A stretch of DNA of 64,000 nt from Shewanella sp. NFH-SH190041. Its GTDB lineage: Bacteria; Pseudomonadota; Gammaproteobacteria; Enterobacterales; Shewanellaceae. Below, in pieces: positions 56,651 through 64,000 of this stretch (position 1 is its first letter; the number at the start of each line of letters is the position of its first letter). Below the pieces are notes generated by a model. That model saw nothing but the letters and a program-made list of their open reading frames with translations, ran no database searches and was not told the DNA's origin. The translations under genes and the position numbers were made by a program. Location: positions 620,001-684,000 of the forward strand of contig NZ_AP026070.1 in NCBI RefSeq assembly GCF_024363255.1, given 5' to 3'.

Positions 56651-58066
56651 TTAGTCTTCCAGTGCGATCATGTCGGCCCACAGGTCATGCTCATCTGAAT
56701 GAGTGATGACGGCGCGCACCATATCACCGGGAGATAGCTCCGTTTCACCATTGAGAAAGACCATTCCGTCAATCTCAGGTGCATCAGCATAAGAGCGGCC
56801 GATGGCCCCTTCTTCATCTACTTCATCAATCAAAATATCCAGCTCTCGACCGACTAACCGGGCCAGGCGCTCAGCACTGATTTCAGCTTGAACAGCCATA
56901 AAACGGCGGTATCTGTCTTCTTTAATTTCTTCGCTGATCAATTCGCCCAAAGTATTCGCAACTGCGCCTTCTACTTCTGAGTATTTGAAACAGCCAACCC
57001 GATCCAGTTTAGCTTCGTGTAAGAAGTCTAGCAGGATATTAAAATCCTCTTCGGTTTCGCCGGGAAAACCGACAATAAAGGTGGAGCGGATGACCAGATC
57101 GGGACAGATTTCCCGCCACTGTTTGATGGCGTCTAACTGACGATCAACCCGGCCCGGCCGTTTCATCATTTTTAAGATTCGTGGGCTAGCATGTTGCAGG
57201 GGCAGATCCAGATAAGGCAGGAGCAAACCCTCGGCCATCAATGGAATGAGCTCATCAACCCAAGGGTATGGGTAGACATAATGTAGTCGTACCCAAGCGC
57301 CCATTTGCCCCAATTTGCGAGCCAGCGCAGTAATATCCTGTTTGACCGGCATGCCATTCCAGAAATCTGTGCGGCCACCTTTATCTTTACCGTATGCAGA
57401 GGTGTCTTGGCTGACGACAAGTATCTCTTGTACGCCACTTTCTACCAGGCGTTTGGCCTCATCCAATACGCTGCCGACCGGACGGCTATCCAGGTCACCA
57501 CGTAACTCGGGAATAATGCAAAAAGTACAACGGTTATCGCACCCTTCTGAGATTTTCAGATAAGCATAATGTTTTGGTGTCAATTTTACCCCAGTTTGCG
57601 GTATCAGACTGGTGAAGGGATTGTGCTCCGGTTTAGGTACATATTTGTGTACATGCTTAATCACCTCTTCGTAGCTATGGGGGCCCGTGATTTCTAGTAC
57701 ATCAGGATGAACTTGACGGATTTGATTTTCTTTCGCACCAAGGCAGCCGGTAACCAGTACTTTTCCATTTTCTTCCAGCGCTTCGCGGATGGCGTCCAGA
57801 GATTCTTGCACGGCGGCATCAATAAAACCGCAGGTGTTTACAATCACTAAGTCAGCGTTCTGGTAAGTGCTAACAACTTCGTAGCCATCGATGCGCAGTT
57901 GCGTCAGGATGCGTTCTGAATCTACTAGGTTTTTGGGGCACCCCAGCGAGACAAAGCCGATGCGCTTACTGTTACAGGGGGCATCATCAGTCATGCTGGT
58001 GGCTAACGTCTTTTCTGCTGTTTCCAGAGTGGTGGTTTGTTTAGGGTTAAAGGTTTCAACAGTCAT
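56651..58066 (-). CDS. rimO: Ribosomal protein S12 methylthiotransferase RimO
   Basis: A 471-residue radical-SAM enzyme that adds a methylthio group to Asp88 of S12 using two 4Fe-4S clusters. N-terminal cluster ligands Cys43, Cys79 and Cys108 and the radical-SAM CxxxCxxC (Cys176, 180, 183) are intact. A C-terminal TRAM domain follows (about 405-471). The N-terminus is about 30 residues longer than E. coli RimO before [11 protein letters not shown]; a start at residue 25 is possible, but neither has a strong ribosome-binding site. An IS30 element lies 256 bp upstream. Confidence 0.95.
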   Translation of the reverse strand: MTVETFNPKQTTTLETAEKTLATSMTDDAPCNSKRIGFVSLGCPKNLVDSERILTQLRIDGYEVVSTYQNADLVIVNTCGFIDAAVQESLDAIREALEENGKVLVTGCLGAKENQIRQVHPDVLEITGPHSYEEVIKHVHKYVPKPEHNPFTSLIPQTGVKLTPKHYAYLKISEGCDNRCTFCIIPELRGDLDSRPVGSVLDEAKRLVESGVQEILVVSQDTSAYGKDKGGRTDFWNGMPVKQDITALARKLGQMGAWVRLHYVYPYPWVDELIPLMAEGLLLPYLDLPLQHASPRILKMMKRPGRVDRQLDAIKQWREICPDLVIRSTFIVGFPGETEEDFNILLDFLHEAKLDRVGCFKYSEVEGAVANTLGELISEEIKEDRYRRFMAVQAEISAERLARLVGRELDILIDEVDEEGAIGRSYADAPEIDGMVFLNGETELSPGDMVRAVITHSDEHDLWADMIALED

Positions 58067-58114
58067 TGTTATTCAGACTTTTTTGTCGCTAAGGAAATCA
58101 AAAAGTTGGCAGCG

Positions 58115-58120
58115 ATTATA
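58115..58120 (-). promoter_or_regulatory. Putative -10 element of rimO
   Basis: On the minus strand TATAAT occurs 48 nt before the rimO start; the -35 candidate (TCTATT, 17 bp away) is weak. The promoter lies between the gene and the IS30 element, so the insertion need not disturb rimO. Confidence 0.4.
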
Positions 58121-58322
58121 CATAATGATAGAGGAGAAATAGAGTGTAAAATGCACTATTCTGTGGGCGGGATAGATTAATCGATAAGTTGTTAATGCTT
58201 ATTTATCAATGCAGTACATTTTTATTCGCGGTTGAATAAAATAATGAGGTTGAAACGCGAGTAAAATTACCATTTCTATGGTCTAACCTATTCCTGTTTT
58301 ACAGGTCGCGCATTCAACCCCG

Positions 58323-59381
58323 AAGTGCACCACTCGCTTCATTAAGCTGCTTTTCGTAATTCATCGAATACTACAGCAGGCTGTTTGAAACCAAGGCACT
58401 TTCTCGGACGTGAGTTAAGTGCTCGTTCGATGTCAGCAATTTGCTTATCCGTTACCGTGCGTAAATCAGTTCCCTTGCGGATATACTGCCGCAACAGACC
58501 ATTGAAATTCTCATTCAACCCACGTTCCCATGATGAGTATGGGTTGGCGAAATAGATATCTACCTTCAGTGCTTGTGCAACCTTTTGATGGTCACAGAAC
58601 TCGCTGCCATTGTCCGCTGTGATAGTGTGAACGTGACTGCGATACCGCCAAAGCATGCCTATCATGGCTCGGCTCACATCGGCTGCGCTTTTGGCGGGCA
58701 CTTTACGGATTAGATACAGTTTGCTTTTGCGTTCAACCAAACTGACTATAGCGCCAGTGCCTTGTTTTCCCAACACCGTATCGGCTTCCCAATCACCTAA
58801 TCGTGCTTTTTCGTCGACAACTGCCGGCCGGTGTTCAATACCTATGCGATTTGGAATGATAACCCGTTTCGCACGACAGCCTTTGCGGTATTTACGATGA
58901 CCGCGTCTCAGCGCTTTATAGAGCTTTCCGCCACGCTGCTTGTCCTGCTGAACAAAGCCATAAATCCATGCATGACTGACAGGGTAACCGATAAGTTGAC
59001 CTACGCCCGCGATTTGTTCTGGACTCCACTTTTGCTTCAGTCCGAACTCAACGAAAGTGACGGTCGTTACAGACACTCGATTTTTGGCAGCCTGGCAGCG
59101 GCGCTTAACTGTCTTGGCCTGTGCAACTTCAGGCAAATAATGATTGTCACGAATACGGTTACGACGAACCTCTCTACTCACCGTGCTGTGGCTCACTTTT
59201 AAGCGTTTGCCGATTGCTCGATAGCTGAAGCCCTCGCGTAGGTAGGCTTCGATCTGGTATCGTTGCCCTTCGATCAACTGCTTGTAACTCATGGTAATGA
59301 CTTCTATTTGTTTGGCGACGATAGAGTACCACCTACAGGCAGTTGATCTCTTCTTACCGTTTAACCATGAGTGGTGCACTT
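58323..59381. mobile_element. IS30-family insertion sequence
   Basis: About 1059 bp bounded by perfect 13-bp inverted repeats AAGTGCACCACTC (58323-58335) and GAGTGGTGCACTT (59369-59381), which extend weakly inward. It contains one transposase gene on the minus strand. No target-site duplication is visible next to these ends, so the true termini may lie a few bases away or the duplication has decayed. It lies between rimO and a SIMPL-domain gene. Confidence 0.88.
58342..59292 (-). CDS. IS30-family transposase
   Basis: A 316-residue DDE transposase, intact. The N-terminal helix-turn-helix (FSYRAIGKRLKVSHSTVSRE, about 20-40) is followed by the IS30 catalytic core. The three acidic positions are GDWEADTVLG, TITADNGSEF and ERGLNENFNGLLRQY, and the C-terminal RALNSRPRKCLGFKQP is present. 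ATG 59292 (MSYKQLIEGQRY) is preferred to the longer frame reaching 59379, which runs into the inverted repeat. The intact reading frame suggests recent activity. Confidence 0.93.
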   Translation of the reverse strand: MSYKQLIEGQRYQIEAYLREGFSYRAIGKRLKVSHSTVSREVRRNRIRDNHYLPEVAQAKTVKRRCQAAKNRVSVTTVTFVEFGLKQKWSPEQIAGVGQLIGYPVSHAWIYGFVQQDKQRGGKLYKALRRGHRKYRKGCRAKRVIIPNRIGIEHRPAVVDEKARLGDWEADTVLGKQGTGAIVSLVERKSKLYLIRKVPAKSAADVSRAMIGMLWRYRSHVHTITADNGSEFCDHQKVAQALKVDIYFANPYSSWERGLNENFNGLLRQYIRKGTDLRTVTDKQIADIERALNSRPRKCLGFKQPAVVFDELRKAA

Positions 59382-59447
59382 ATTATCTGAATTCAAGGTG
59401 TATAAGATAAATATAGTGTTAAGCCGCTAGAAAATAAGGAGTTGGTA

Positions 59448-60152
59448 ATGAAATGTCCGATAAAGTTAGCCTATTGTTTGGCTGCATTGAATGTGATGAC
59501 AATATTACCTTTAGCCGCTCAAGCTGCTGATTTTGCACGGTTGGATACTATCGGGAGTGCACGGGTTTCCGCACCAGCAGATATGGCCATAATCCATATG
59601 ACAGTTCAGGTTTCAGCGCCGGATGCGATCAGTGCCAAAAGTCTGTCTGATGATGCCGTTGCGAAATTGATTGCTCGCTTACAGCAAAATGGTATTACCC
59701 GGGCAGATATTCAGAGTGCGAATTTGGATTTGCAGCCACAATACCGTTTCCCTGAGGGCAAAGCGGCAGAGTTAACCGGTTATCGGGCTAGCCGGGCTGT
59801 CAGTGTGATGCTAAGAAAATTATCACAGCTGGATGAAGTGCTTAATGCTGGTTTAAACAGTGGTCTGAATCAAGTCGATCAGATTGAATTTACCAGTAGC
59901 CAGATGGACAAGTTAAAAACTCAAGCTAGAGCGGCAGCCATTGCTGATGCTCAAAATAAAGCCTCTGCGTTAGCTAAGGGATTTGGGACTAAGTTGGGAC
60001 CGGTTTGGCATATTCGCTATCTGACCCGCCAGCCTGTTGCTCCGGTGATGTATGCCAGCAAGGCTCGTAATGATGCTGTTGCAGAAAGTTATCAGCCATC
60101 CCACATCAATGTGGCTGATGAAGTAGAAGTGACCTATCGCCTTAAACCTTAA
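59448..60152 (+). CDS. SIMPL-domain (DUF541) periplasmic protein
   Basis: A 234-residue secreted protein with a signal peptide ending near AQA/ADF (about residue 27). A SIMPL domain fills the rest: repeated VxAPADMAxIxMTVQV and Y.ASRAVSVMLRKL.QLDEVL strands as in YggE-like proteins linked to oxidative stress or signalling. Precise function is unknown. ATG 59448 is chosen because AAGGAG is six bases before it; a TTG two codons upstream is less likely. The IS30 element ends 66 bp upstream, so its native promoter may have been displaced. Confidence 0.85.
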   Translation: MKCPIKLAYCLAALNVMTILPLAAQAADFARLDTIGSARVSAPADMAIIHMTVQVSAPDAISAKSLSDDAVAKLIARLQQNGITRADIQSANLDLQPQYRFPEGKAAELTGYRASRAVSVMLRKLSQLDEVLNAGLNSGLNQVDQIEFTSSQMDKLKTQARAAAIADAQNKASALAKGFGTKLGPVWHIRYLTRQPVAPVMYASKARNDAVAESYQPSHINVADEVEVTYRLKP

Positions 60153-60166
60153 TCGTTTGGTAAAGT

Positions 60167-60222
60167 AATCCTTAAGGATTGTCACGGACTCCCAGTCCTA
60201 GCTTCTGCTCTGCCAGTCCGTG
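60167..60222. other. Paired palindromes between convergent SIMPL and LysR genes
   Basis: AATCCTTAAGGATT (60167-60180, perfect palindrome) is followed by CACGGACT (60183-60190) and AGTCCGTG (60215-60222), whose loop holds a further CTCCCAGTCC stretch. There is no strong T-tract. It is probably a transcription-end or mRNA-stabilising structure shared by the two convergent genes. Confidence 0.4.
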
Positions 60223-60231
60223 TCAATCAGA

Positions 60232-61116
60232 TTATACCGAGTGTGTAATGAGGTAATTTTCTATCTGTTCAGCCAGCCAATTTACTGCGGGGCCTGCCGG
60301 GTGCTCCGCACAAGTGATAAGACCATAAGGGTGCCAGTTCATGGCGGTTTTATTTTTTAATACCCGGATCACGCCATTTCTCAAATCTGGTTGGATCAAT
60401 AATGCGGGGATATAAGCCCAGCCTAAGGCATCTTGCACTGCATCGCGCAAAAACTCATAGAATGGTAATGCCATATAATGCGGAGAGATTTGCTCGACCG
60501 GTTTAAGGGACTCATCATCAAGATACGCCAGTGTAATTTGGGTGTATTGTTGCAAATCGTCATGGTTGACTTTGGCTAATCGCGTCAGAGCATGACTGTG
60601 GTGGGCAACAGCCATCATCCGCAGTTGCCCCAGATGGGCAAAGTGGCAACGACTGACGCTGGTCTGGCGTGGAAACAGGCCAAAGGCGGCATCAACAAAG
60701 CCTTTTTCAACCATATCTTCTAATTCTTGGGTCGGCGCCACATAGAGAGAAAGATTCGTGGCAGTAAAACGATGGCGAAAGGCTGGAATAAGACGACGCC
60801 AAAATTCTTCTGGCAGGGCATCATCCCGGGCAACCAGTAAGCGGCTTTCGACCCCGAGTTGTGCTTGGCTACACTTCTGCTCAATTTGCTCGTTCAGTTG
60901 CAACATACGTTCAAAATCGGCCAAGACCGACTCGCCAAGGGCGGTGGGCTCGATATGGTTGCCGCTGCGGATCAGTAATTTGGCATTAAGTTGGTTTTCC
61001 AGTGCGCCCAATGCAGTACTGACTGTGGTTCGGCTTTTACCCAGTCGGGCGGCGGCTTGACTGATGGAGCCGAGTTGGCAGGCCTGCACAAACATGGCTA
61101 TCTGACTTAACTTCAT
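60232..61116 (-). CDS. LysR-family transcriptional regulator
   Basis: A 294-residue LTTR. The N-terminal winged helix (MKLSQIAMFVQACQLGSISQ, then RLGKSRTTVSTALGALENQL) is standard, and the rest is a periplasmic-binding-like effector domain. The effector is unknown. It is divergent from the mdtJ-mdtI-like pair with a 147-bp gap, and so is the likely regulator of those exporters. No clear T-N11-A box could be fixed by eye. Confidence 0.9.
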   Translation of the reverse strand: MKLSQIAMFVQACQLGSISQAAARLGKSRTTVSTALGALENQLNAKLLIRSGNHIEPTALGESVLADFERMLQLNEQIEQKCSQAQLGVESRLLVARDDALPEEFWRRLIPAFRHRFTATNLSLYVAPTQELEDMVEKGFVDAAFGLFPRQTSVSRCHFAHLGQLRMMAVAHHSHALTRLAKVNHDDLQQYTQITLAYLDDESLKPVEQISPHYMALPFYEFLRDAVQDALGWAYIPALLIQPDLRNGVIRVLKNKTAMNWHPYGLITCAEHPAGPAVNWLAEQIENYLITHSV

Positions 61117-61263
61117 CTAGTTTCCCTATCCTTGTGTCCCTCAGTGTTACTTAGGCCTGATGCCAGCGTCAATTATTCCGTCACTGAGCGGTTTTGCTGC
61201 GGCTGATTGTTCACCTATTATTTTGTTAAATCAACTAATTAAATAATGAAAGGAAGGTGTGTG

Positions 61264-61602
61264 ATGGCGCGGGCATGGTTATTTCTGTTACTGGCGATTG
61301 GCAGCGAGGTGGCGGCAACCTCTGTCATGGGGCAGGCAGGAGCCGTTGCCAAATGGTTGGCCGCGTTACTGATGTATCTGTTAATTGCCCTGTCTTATTA
61401 TCTGCTATCGCTGGCGGTGAAAAAGATTTCTGTCAGTGTTGCCTATGCCACTTGGGAAGGCATGGGGATCGGGATTATCACCTTGTTATCCGTATTTGTG
61501 TTTCAGGTTCCCTTGAGCAGTCAGCAGTTGCTGGGAGTGATGATTGCGATTGTGGGGATTATCTGTGTCAATATGGGTGAGCAGCATCAGGAGCAGTCGT
61601 AA
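61264..61602 (+). CDS. SMR-family exporter subunit, MdtJ-like
   Basis: A 112-residue, four-helix small multidrug resistance protein. The membrane Glu of the family is Glu15 (AIGSEVAATS). ALSYYLLSLAVKKI and SVAYATWEGMGIGIITLLSV are close to MdtJ, half of the E. coli spermidine exporter MdtJI. ATG 61264 has AAGGAAGG six bases upstream, so the six residues before it in the open frame are dropped. Overlaps the next gene by one base. Confidence 0.88.
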   Translation: MARAWLFLLLAIGSEVAATSVMGQAGAVAKWLAALLMYLLIALSYYLLSLAVKKISVSVAYATWEGMGIGIITLLSVFVFQVPLSSQQLLGVMIAIVGIICVNMGEQHQEQS

Positions 61603-61931
61603 TGGATCAGGCATGGATGGTGGCGTTTATGTTGTTGGTGTTGGCTGCTGGCCTGGATATTGCCGCTAATATGGCATTGGCTAAATCCTGTGGTTTTATT
61701 CATAAAGGGTGGGGAATTTCCGCCCTAGTCTTGGTGATGTTGGCATTTACCTGTTTGGCTCAAGCCGTCAGAGAAATCGATTTAGCGGTGGCTTATGCAA
61801 CTTGGGGCGCTTTGGGGATTTTGGGAACAGCACTGGGCGGCGTATTTTTATTAAAGCAGCCGTTAAAGCCGGTTGGCTGGCTAGGGATTGTGCTGGTGGT
61901 GATCGCTGTGGTAGTGATGAAAACGGCTTAA
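61602..61931 (+). CDS. SMR-family exporter subunit, MdtI-like
   Basis: A 109-residue four-helix partner of the preceding protein. The run AFTCLAQAVREIDLAVAYATWGALGI and the end GWLGIVLVVIAVVVMK follow MdtI. The family Glu in helix 1 (Glu19 in E. coli MdtI) is Asp19 here (AAGLDIAANM), an uncommon conservative change at the substrate/proton site. The heterodimer with the MdtJ-like subunit likely exports polyamines or cations; the substrate is inference. Confidence 0.87.
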   Translation: MDQAWMVAFMLLVLAAGLDIAANMALAKSCGFIHKGWGISALVLVMLAFTCLAQAVREIDLAVAYATWGALGILGTALGGVFLLKQPLKPVGWLGIVLVVIAVVVMKTA

Positions 61932-61964
61932 TATCAACATAATTTCAAAATTAATGAATCATAC

Positions 61965-62002
61965 AAAAGCCGGCGCCGCACATAAAAGCGGTACCGGCTT
62001 TT
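61965..62002. terminator. Bidirectional terminator between mdtI-like and beta-lactamase genes
   Basis: AAAAGCCGGcgCCGC and GCGGtaCCGGCTTTT pair over 15 positions with two mismatches around ACATAAAA. Terminal A/T runs serve both convergent genes. Confidence 0.82.
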
Positions 62003-62011
62003 ATATCGGTA

Positions 62012-62860
62012 TTACATCAGTCCTTCGGCAGCAAGCGCCTGTTGCATAATGGGCACTCGTTTGTCCATTGTCGGCCAGAAACTGTCTCCTTCAATATTCA
62101 TCGCAAAGTAACTGATATCTTTAGTCGCAGATTCGATATAACCGACATACCAGCCTAGGTAACGATTATTACCTATTTCTCCCCCTCCGGTTTTACCGTA
62201 CAGACGATAATAGGCCGTTTGTTGGATCAACATCACTTGTTTTAGTGCTGCTAGGCTTTGGCCTTTGACAGGTAATTTGCCCTGGTGCAACTGTCGTAAA
62301 AAATTGATTTGCTGCTGCGCTGATATTTTCAGGCTGCCATTAAGCCAAAAACCATTAATGCCTGAGCTGATGTCATGGTTGCCATAGTTGAATTTATTTA
62401 GGTATTGCTGCATCCGTGAAGCGCCGATTTCAACGGTTAATTGACGAAAAATTGGTACAGCTGAATGGGAAAATGCGATTGGTAATGTAACGGGATTTTG
62501 ATACCAAATTTCTGGCCACCATCCCTGACGTGGATATTTATTTTTATCAAAGCTCAGCATTTGAGACAGATTTTTAATCACGCCTGTATCTAGGGCGATT
62601 AAGCTGTTGGGAATTTTGAAAGTAGAAAAAGGCGAGAAAGGAACGGTTGCTCGGTGCGGGTTTATCTGTTTAATCACGCCTTTATCATTGGCAATAATTA
62701 GGGTGCAGTTTGTCCCGCAGAGCCATGCGGTGTTTATTGACTGAGCCTGCGCTGAATAGACAGGTAGCAATGTCGTAATTAATAGAATTATTAGAGTAAA
62801 GGCTTTTGTACCACCGATGGGGCGTTTTAACATCAATAACCGCATTGGAAAAATAGACAT
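62012..62860 (-). CDS. Class D (OXA-type) beta-lactamase
   Basis: A 282-residue serine beta-lactamase with a signal sequence ending near AQA (about 37-40). All class D motifs are present: STFK (Ser79-Lys82, acylation and carbamylated Lys), SAV (133-135), YGN (159-161) and KTG (223-225). An FLRQLH segment and the following LGWYVGY are also typical. Hydrolysis spectrum cannot be read from the sequence, and it does not look like the OXA-48 group at the KTG region (KTGGGE). The start is uncertain: ATG 62860 lacks a good ribosome-binding site, and in-frame ATGs 5 and 9 codons on are alternatives. Chromosomal, with no mobile-element borders beside it. Confidence 0.9.
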   Translation of the reverse strand: MSIFPMRLLMLKRPIGGTKAFTLIILLITTLLPVYSAQAQSINTAWLCGTNCTLIIANDKGVIKQINPHRATVPFSPFSTFKIPNSLIALDTGVIKNLSQMLSFDKNKYPRQGWWPEIWYQNPVTLPIAFSHSAVPIFRQLTVEIGASRMQQYLNKFNYGNHDISSGINGFWLNGSLKISAQQQINFLRQLHQGKLPVKGQSLAALKQVMLIQQTAYYRLYGKTGGGEIGNNRYLGWYVGYIESATKDISYFAMNIEGDSFWPTMDKRVPIMQQALAAEGLM

Positions 62861-62981
62861 GGCAACATAAGGTTATGAGTAATATATAAATTATCGATGT
62901 TGATCACATAGCATTCAAGGTTGGACTGGTGTTTTATCCTGCAACTGACTGTGAGCAATGTTGTGTTTTCCTACTTTAACA

Positions 62982-63006
62982 GACTGCGCGCAATTAGCGC
63001 GCGGTC
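62982..63006. other. GC-rich hairpin in the beta-lactamase/cytochrome gap
   Basis: GACTGCGCGC and GCGCGCGGTC pair over ten positions (one G-T) around AATTA, 60 bp beyond the cytochrome stop. No T-run follows on either strand, so termination there would not be classical. The rest of the 207-bp gap shows nothing. Confidence 0.4.
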
Positions 63007-63067
63007 GTAATAATCCATATTTGGGCTAATTAACGCCTGAATAGGACAATAGTTTTTTGTCGTCCAG

Positions 63068-64000
63068 TTAGCCTTGGTGTCCTGTTATTGCCGTTGTACC
63101 GCGGTATTGTTGTTGCCGTTGGCTCATTTCAATCGCAGGGACAGTAATTTTATCTTCCAGCAGTAAATCGGCTACGCTCTGGTCAAATGAACGGTAATGC
63201 AGTTTGACGTTAACTTGATAGTCCGTCACTCCGTTGGGGAGTGTGAAAGGATAAGCTACGGTACGGCTGCCTTTAGCCGGAATAGTATTTTGGTGGCTGA
63301 ATTTTGCGACCTTCCACGGCTTATGCTCTAGCTTGCCATGAACATCAACAGCGGTGTCCTGAAAGATAACAGTATTCTCTGGCAGGCTGTTGTCAGCTTG
63401 TAAACTGCCTGAGCGCAATAGCTCTTTCCCCTGGTTATCTGTAATCACCACTTCTAACCAAACTTGGCGGATAAAGGTCAGACTGGTGGGCAGGGCGTGA
63501 CCGGCTCTGCGGTTGTATACCGTTACCTCCAGTACTGGCGCATCTTGCTTGCCACTGATACGGGTGTCAAGTTCGGCTGCGGTTTGCAGACGTTTTTTCG
63601 CCTCATCAGCATGGGCTTGGGCGCCCGGTACGCCAAGCAATGGGGCAACTACGGCATTGCCGCCAACAAAGTTATGGTCATGTACCAAGGCGCGGGGCTT
63701 GCCTCCCATTCCTGCTTTACCACCAAGCCCATGATCTTTGAGATCTTTAGCTGGCTTCATTTCATCAGCAACACGGATAGCCGTGTCGACTGGCACCATA
63801 TGACAGTCCTGGCATTGAATTTCTGCTTTAGCGTAGGGGGAGTTTTTCCATTCTTGGTAAGTGTGCTCCAGTGGGAAGCTGTCATGAACCGGATTGAACA
63901 CATTATGGCAGTTGGCACAGAATTCAGATTTAGTATGCAGTTCGGAATAGACAACTTTATGTCCGAATGATTTAGCATCACTCAATGGGCCACGTTTGGC
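63068..64000 (-). CDS. Multiheme c-type cytochrome, C-terminal part (5' end outside the window)
   Basis: The frame remains open to the window edge (reading AKRGPLSDAKSFGHK at the start), so the gene is cut by the window and not broken. Two CxxCH heme c sites (CANCH and CQDCH) lie in the visible part. They sit in a cytochrome c554/NrfB-like arrangement with TYQEWKNSPYA between them, and extra His residues may be distal ligands. The C-terminal half is a beta-rich, heme-free domain. A periplasmic or outer-membrane electron carrier is likely, in line with a respiratory-versatile Shewanella-type host; the partner is unknown. Confidence 0.85.
   Translation of the reverse strand, partial: AKRGPLSDAKSFGHKVVYSELHTKSEFCANCHNVFNPVHDSFPLEHTYQEWKNSPYAKAEIQCQDCHMVPVDTAIRVADEMKPAKDLKDHGLGGKAGMGGKPRALVHDHNFVGGNAVVAPLLGVPGAQAHADEAKKRLQTAAELDTRISGKQDAPVLEVTVYNRRAGHALPTSLTFIRQVWLEVVITDNQGKELLRSGSLQADNSLPENTVIFQDTAVDVHGKLEHKPWKVAKFSHQNTIPAKGSRTVAYPFTLPNGVTDYQVNVKLHYRSFDQSVADLLLEDKITVPAIEMSQRQQQYRGTTAITGHQG

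Noticed and set aside
58067..58322. rimO disrupted by the IS30 element
   Set aside because: RimO is complete with both cluster motifs, and a TATAAT lies between it and the element.
63464..63970. 168-residue plus-strand ORF opposite the cytochrome
   Set aside because: Opposite a frame with two heme motifs that stays open to the window edge; no independent evidence.
63983..63985. TTG start for a short, complete cytochrome
   Set aside because: The frame continues upstream to the window edge with plausible protein sequence, and the protein would lack a signal peptide; it is a 5'-truncated view of a longer gene.

Overview
The window is bacterial chromosome from a gammaproteobacterium, most probably Shewanella or a close Alteromonadales relative. 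The grounds are gene order and content: rpmE, a short malic enzyme, csrD and a complete msh (MSHA-type IV pilus) locus, followed by mreBCD-maf-rng-yhdP-nit-tldD. A multiheme c-type cytochrome lies at the right edge. The species call is inference from synteny and protein resemblance; no database search was possible.

Layout. 1-2180: rpmE and a malic enzyme, each with a Rho-independent terminator. 2321-20503: csrD (mshH), then the msh locus. This has a secretion/assembly operon (mshI, an mshI2/pilN-like gene, mshJ, K, L, M, N, E, G, F) and a pilin/tip operon (mshB, A, C, D, O, P, Q). 20564-29051: two further giant MshQ-like surface proteins in tandem. 29479-40890: the cell-shape cluster mreBCD with maf, rng, yhdP, a nitrilase-family gene and tldD. 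40891-42660: an accessory stretch with a 99-bp imperfect palindrome, a small lipoprotein gene and four tandem noncoding repeats of about 235 bp. 42668-45005: ppiC, then a divergent Old Yellow Enzyme/TetR pair with three operator-like palindromes between them. 45129-45392: a MITE-like element. 45499-50211: an efflux operon (TolC-like, HlyD-like and two ABC-2 permeases) with no ATPase gene. 50290-58066: an Ig-like lipoprotein, darP (yjgA), pmbA (tldE), a membrane diguanylate cyclase and rimO. 58323-59381: an IS30-family insertion sequence. 59448-64000: a SIMPL-domain protein, a LysR regulator divergent from an mdtJ-mdtI-like SMR pair, a class D beta-lactamase, and the C-terminal part of a multiheme cytochrome.

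How the genes work together. MshE carries both c-di-GMP-binding MshEN motifs, so pilus extension should respond to c-di-GMP. CsrD, with degenerate GGDEF and EAL domains, sits at the head of the locus. The mshA pilin gene is followed by two terminator-like hairpins, which would keep mshC-Q expression below that of the pilin. TldD and PmbA/TldE, partners in one metalloprotease, are both present but 12.6 kb apart.

Most interesting observations. (1) Three consecutive MshQ/DUF6701-type proteins share one scaffold and end signature but carry different modules. The true MshQ has an F-type (fucose-binding) lectin domain with every signature residue in register, the second has a concanavalin-like lectin domain, and the third has only the common N-terminal modules. 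(2) A roughly 0.95-kb array of four structured noncoding repeats lies upstream of ppiC. (3) Three evenly spaced operator palindromes lie between the OYE and TetR genes.
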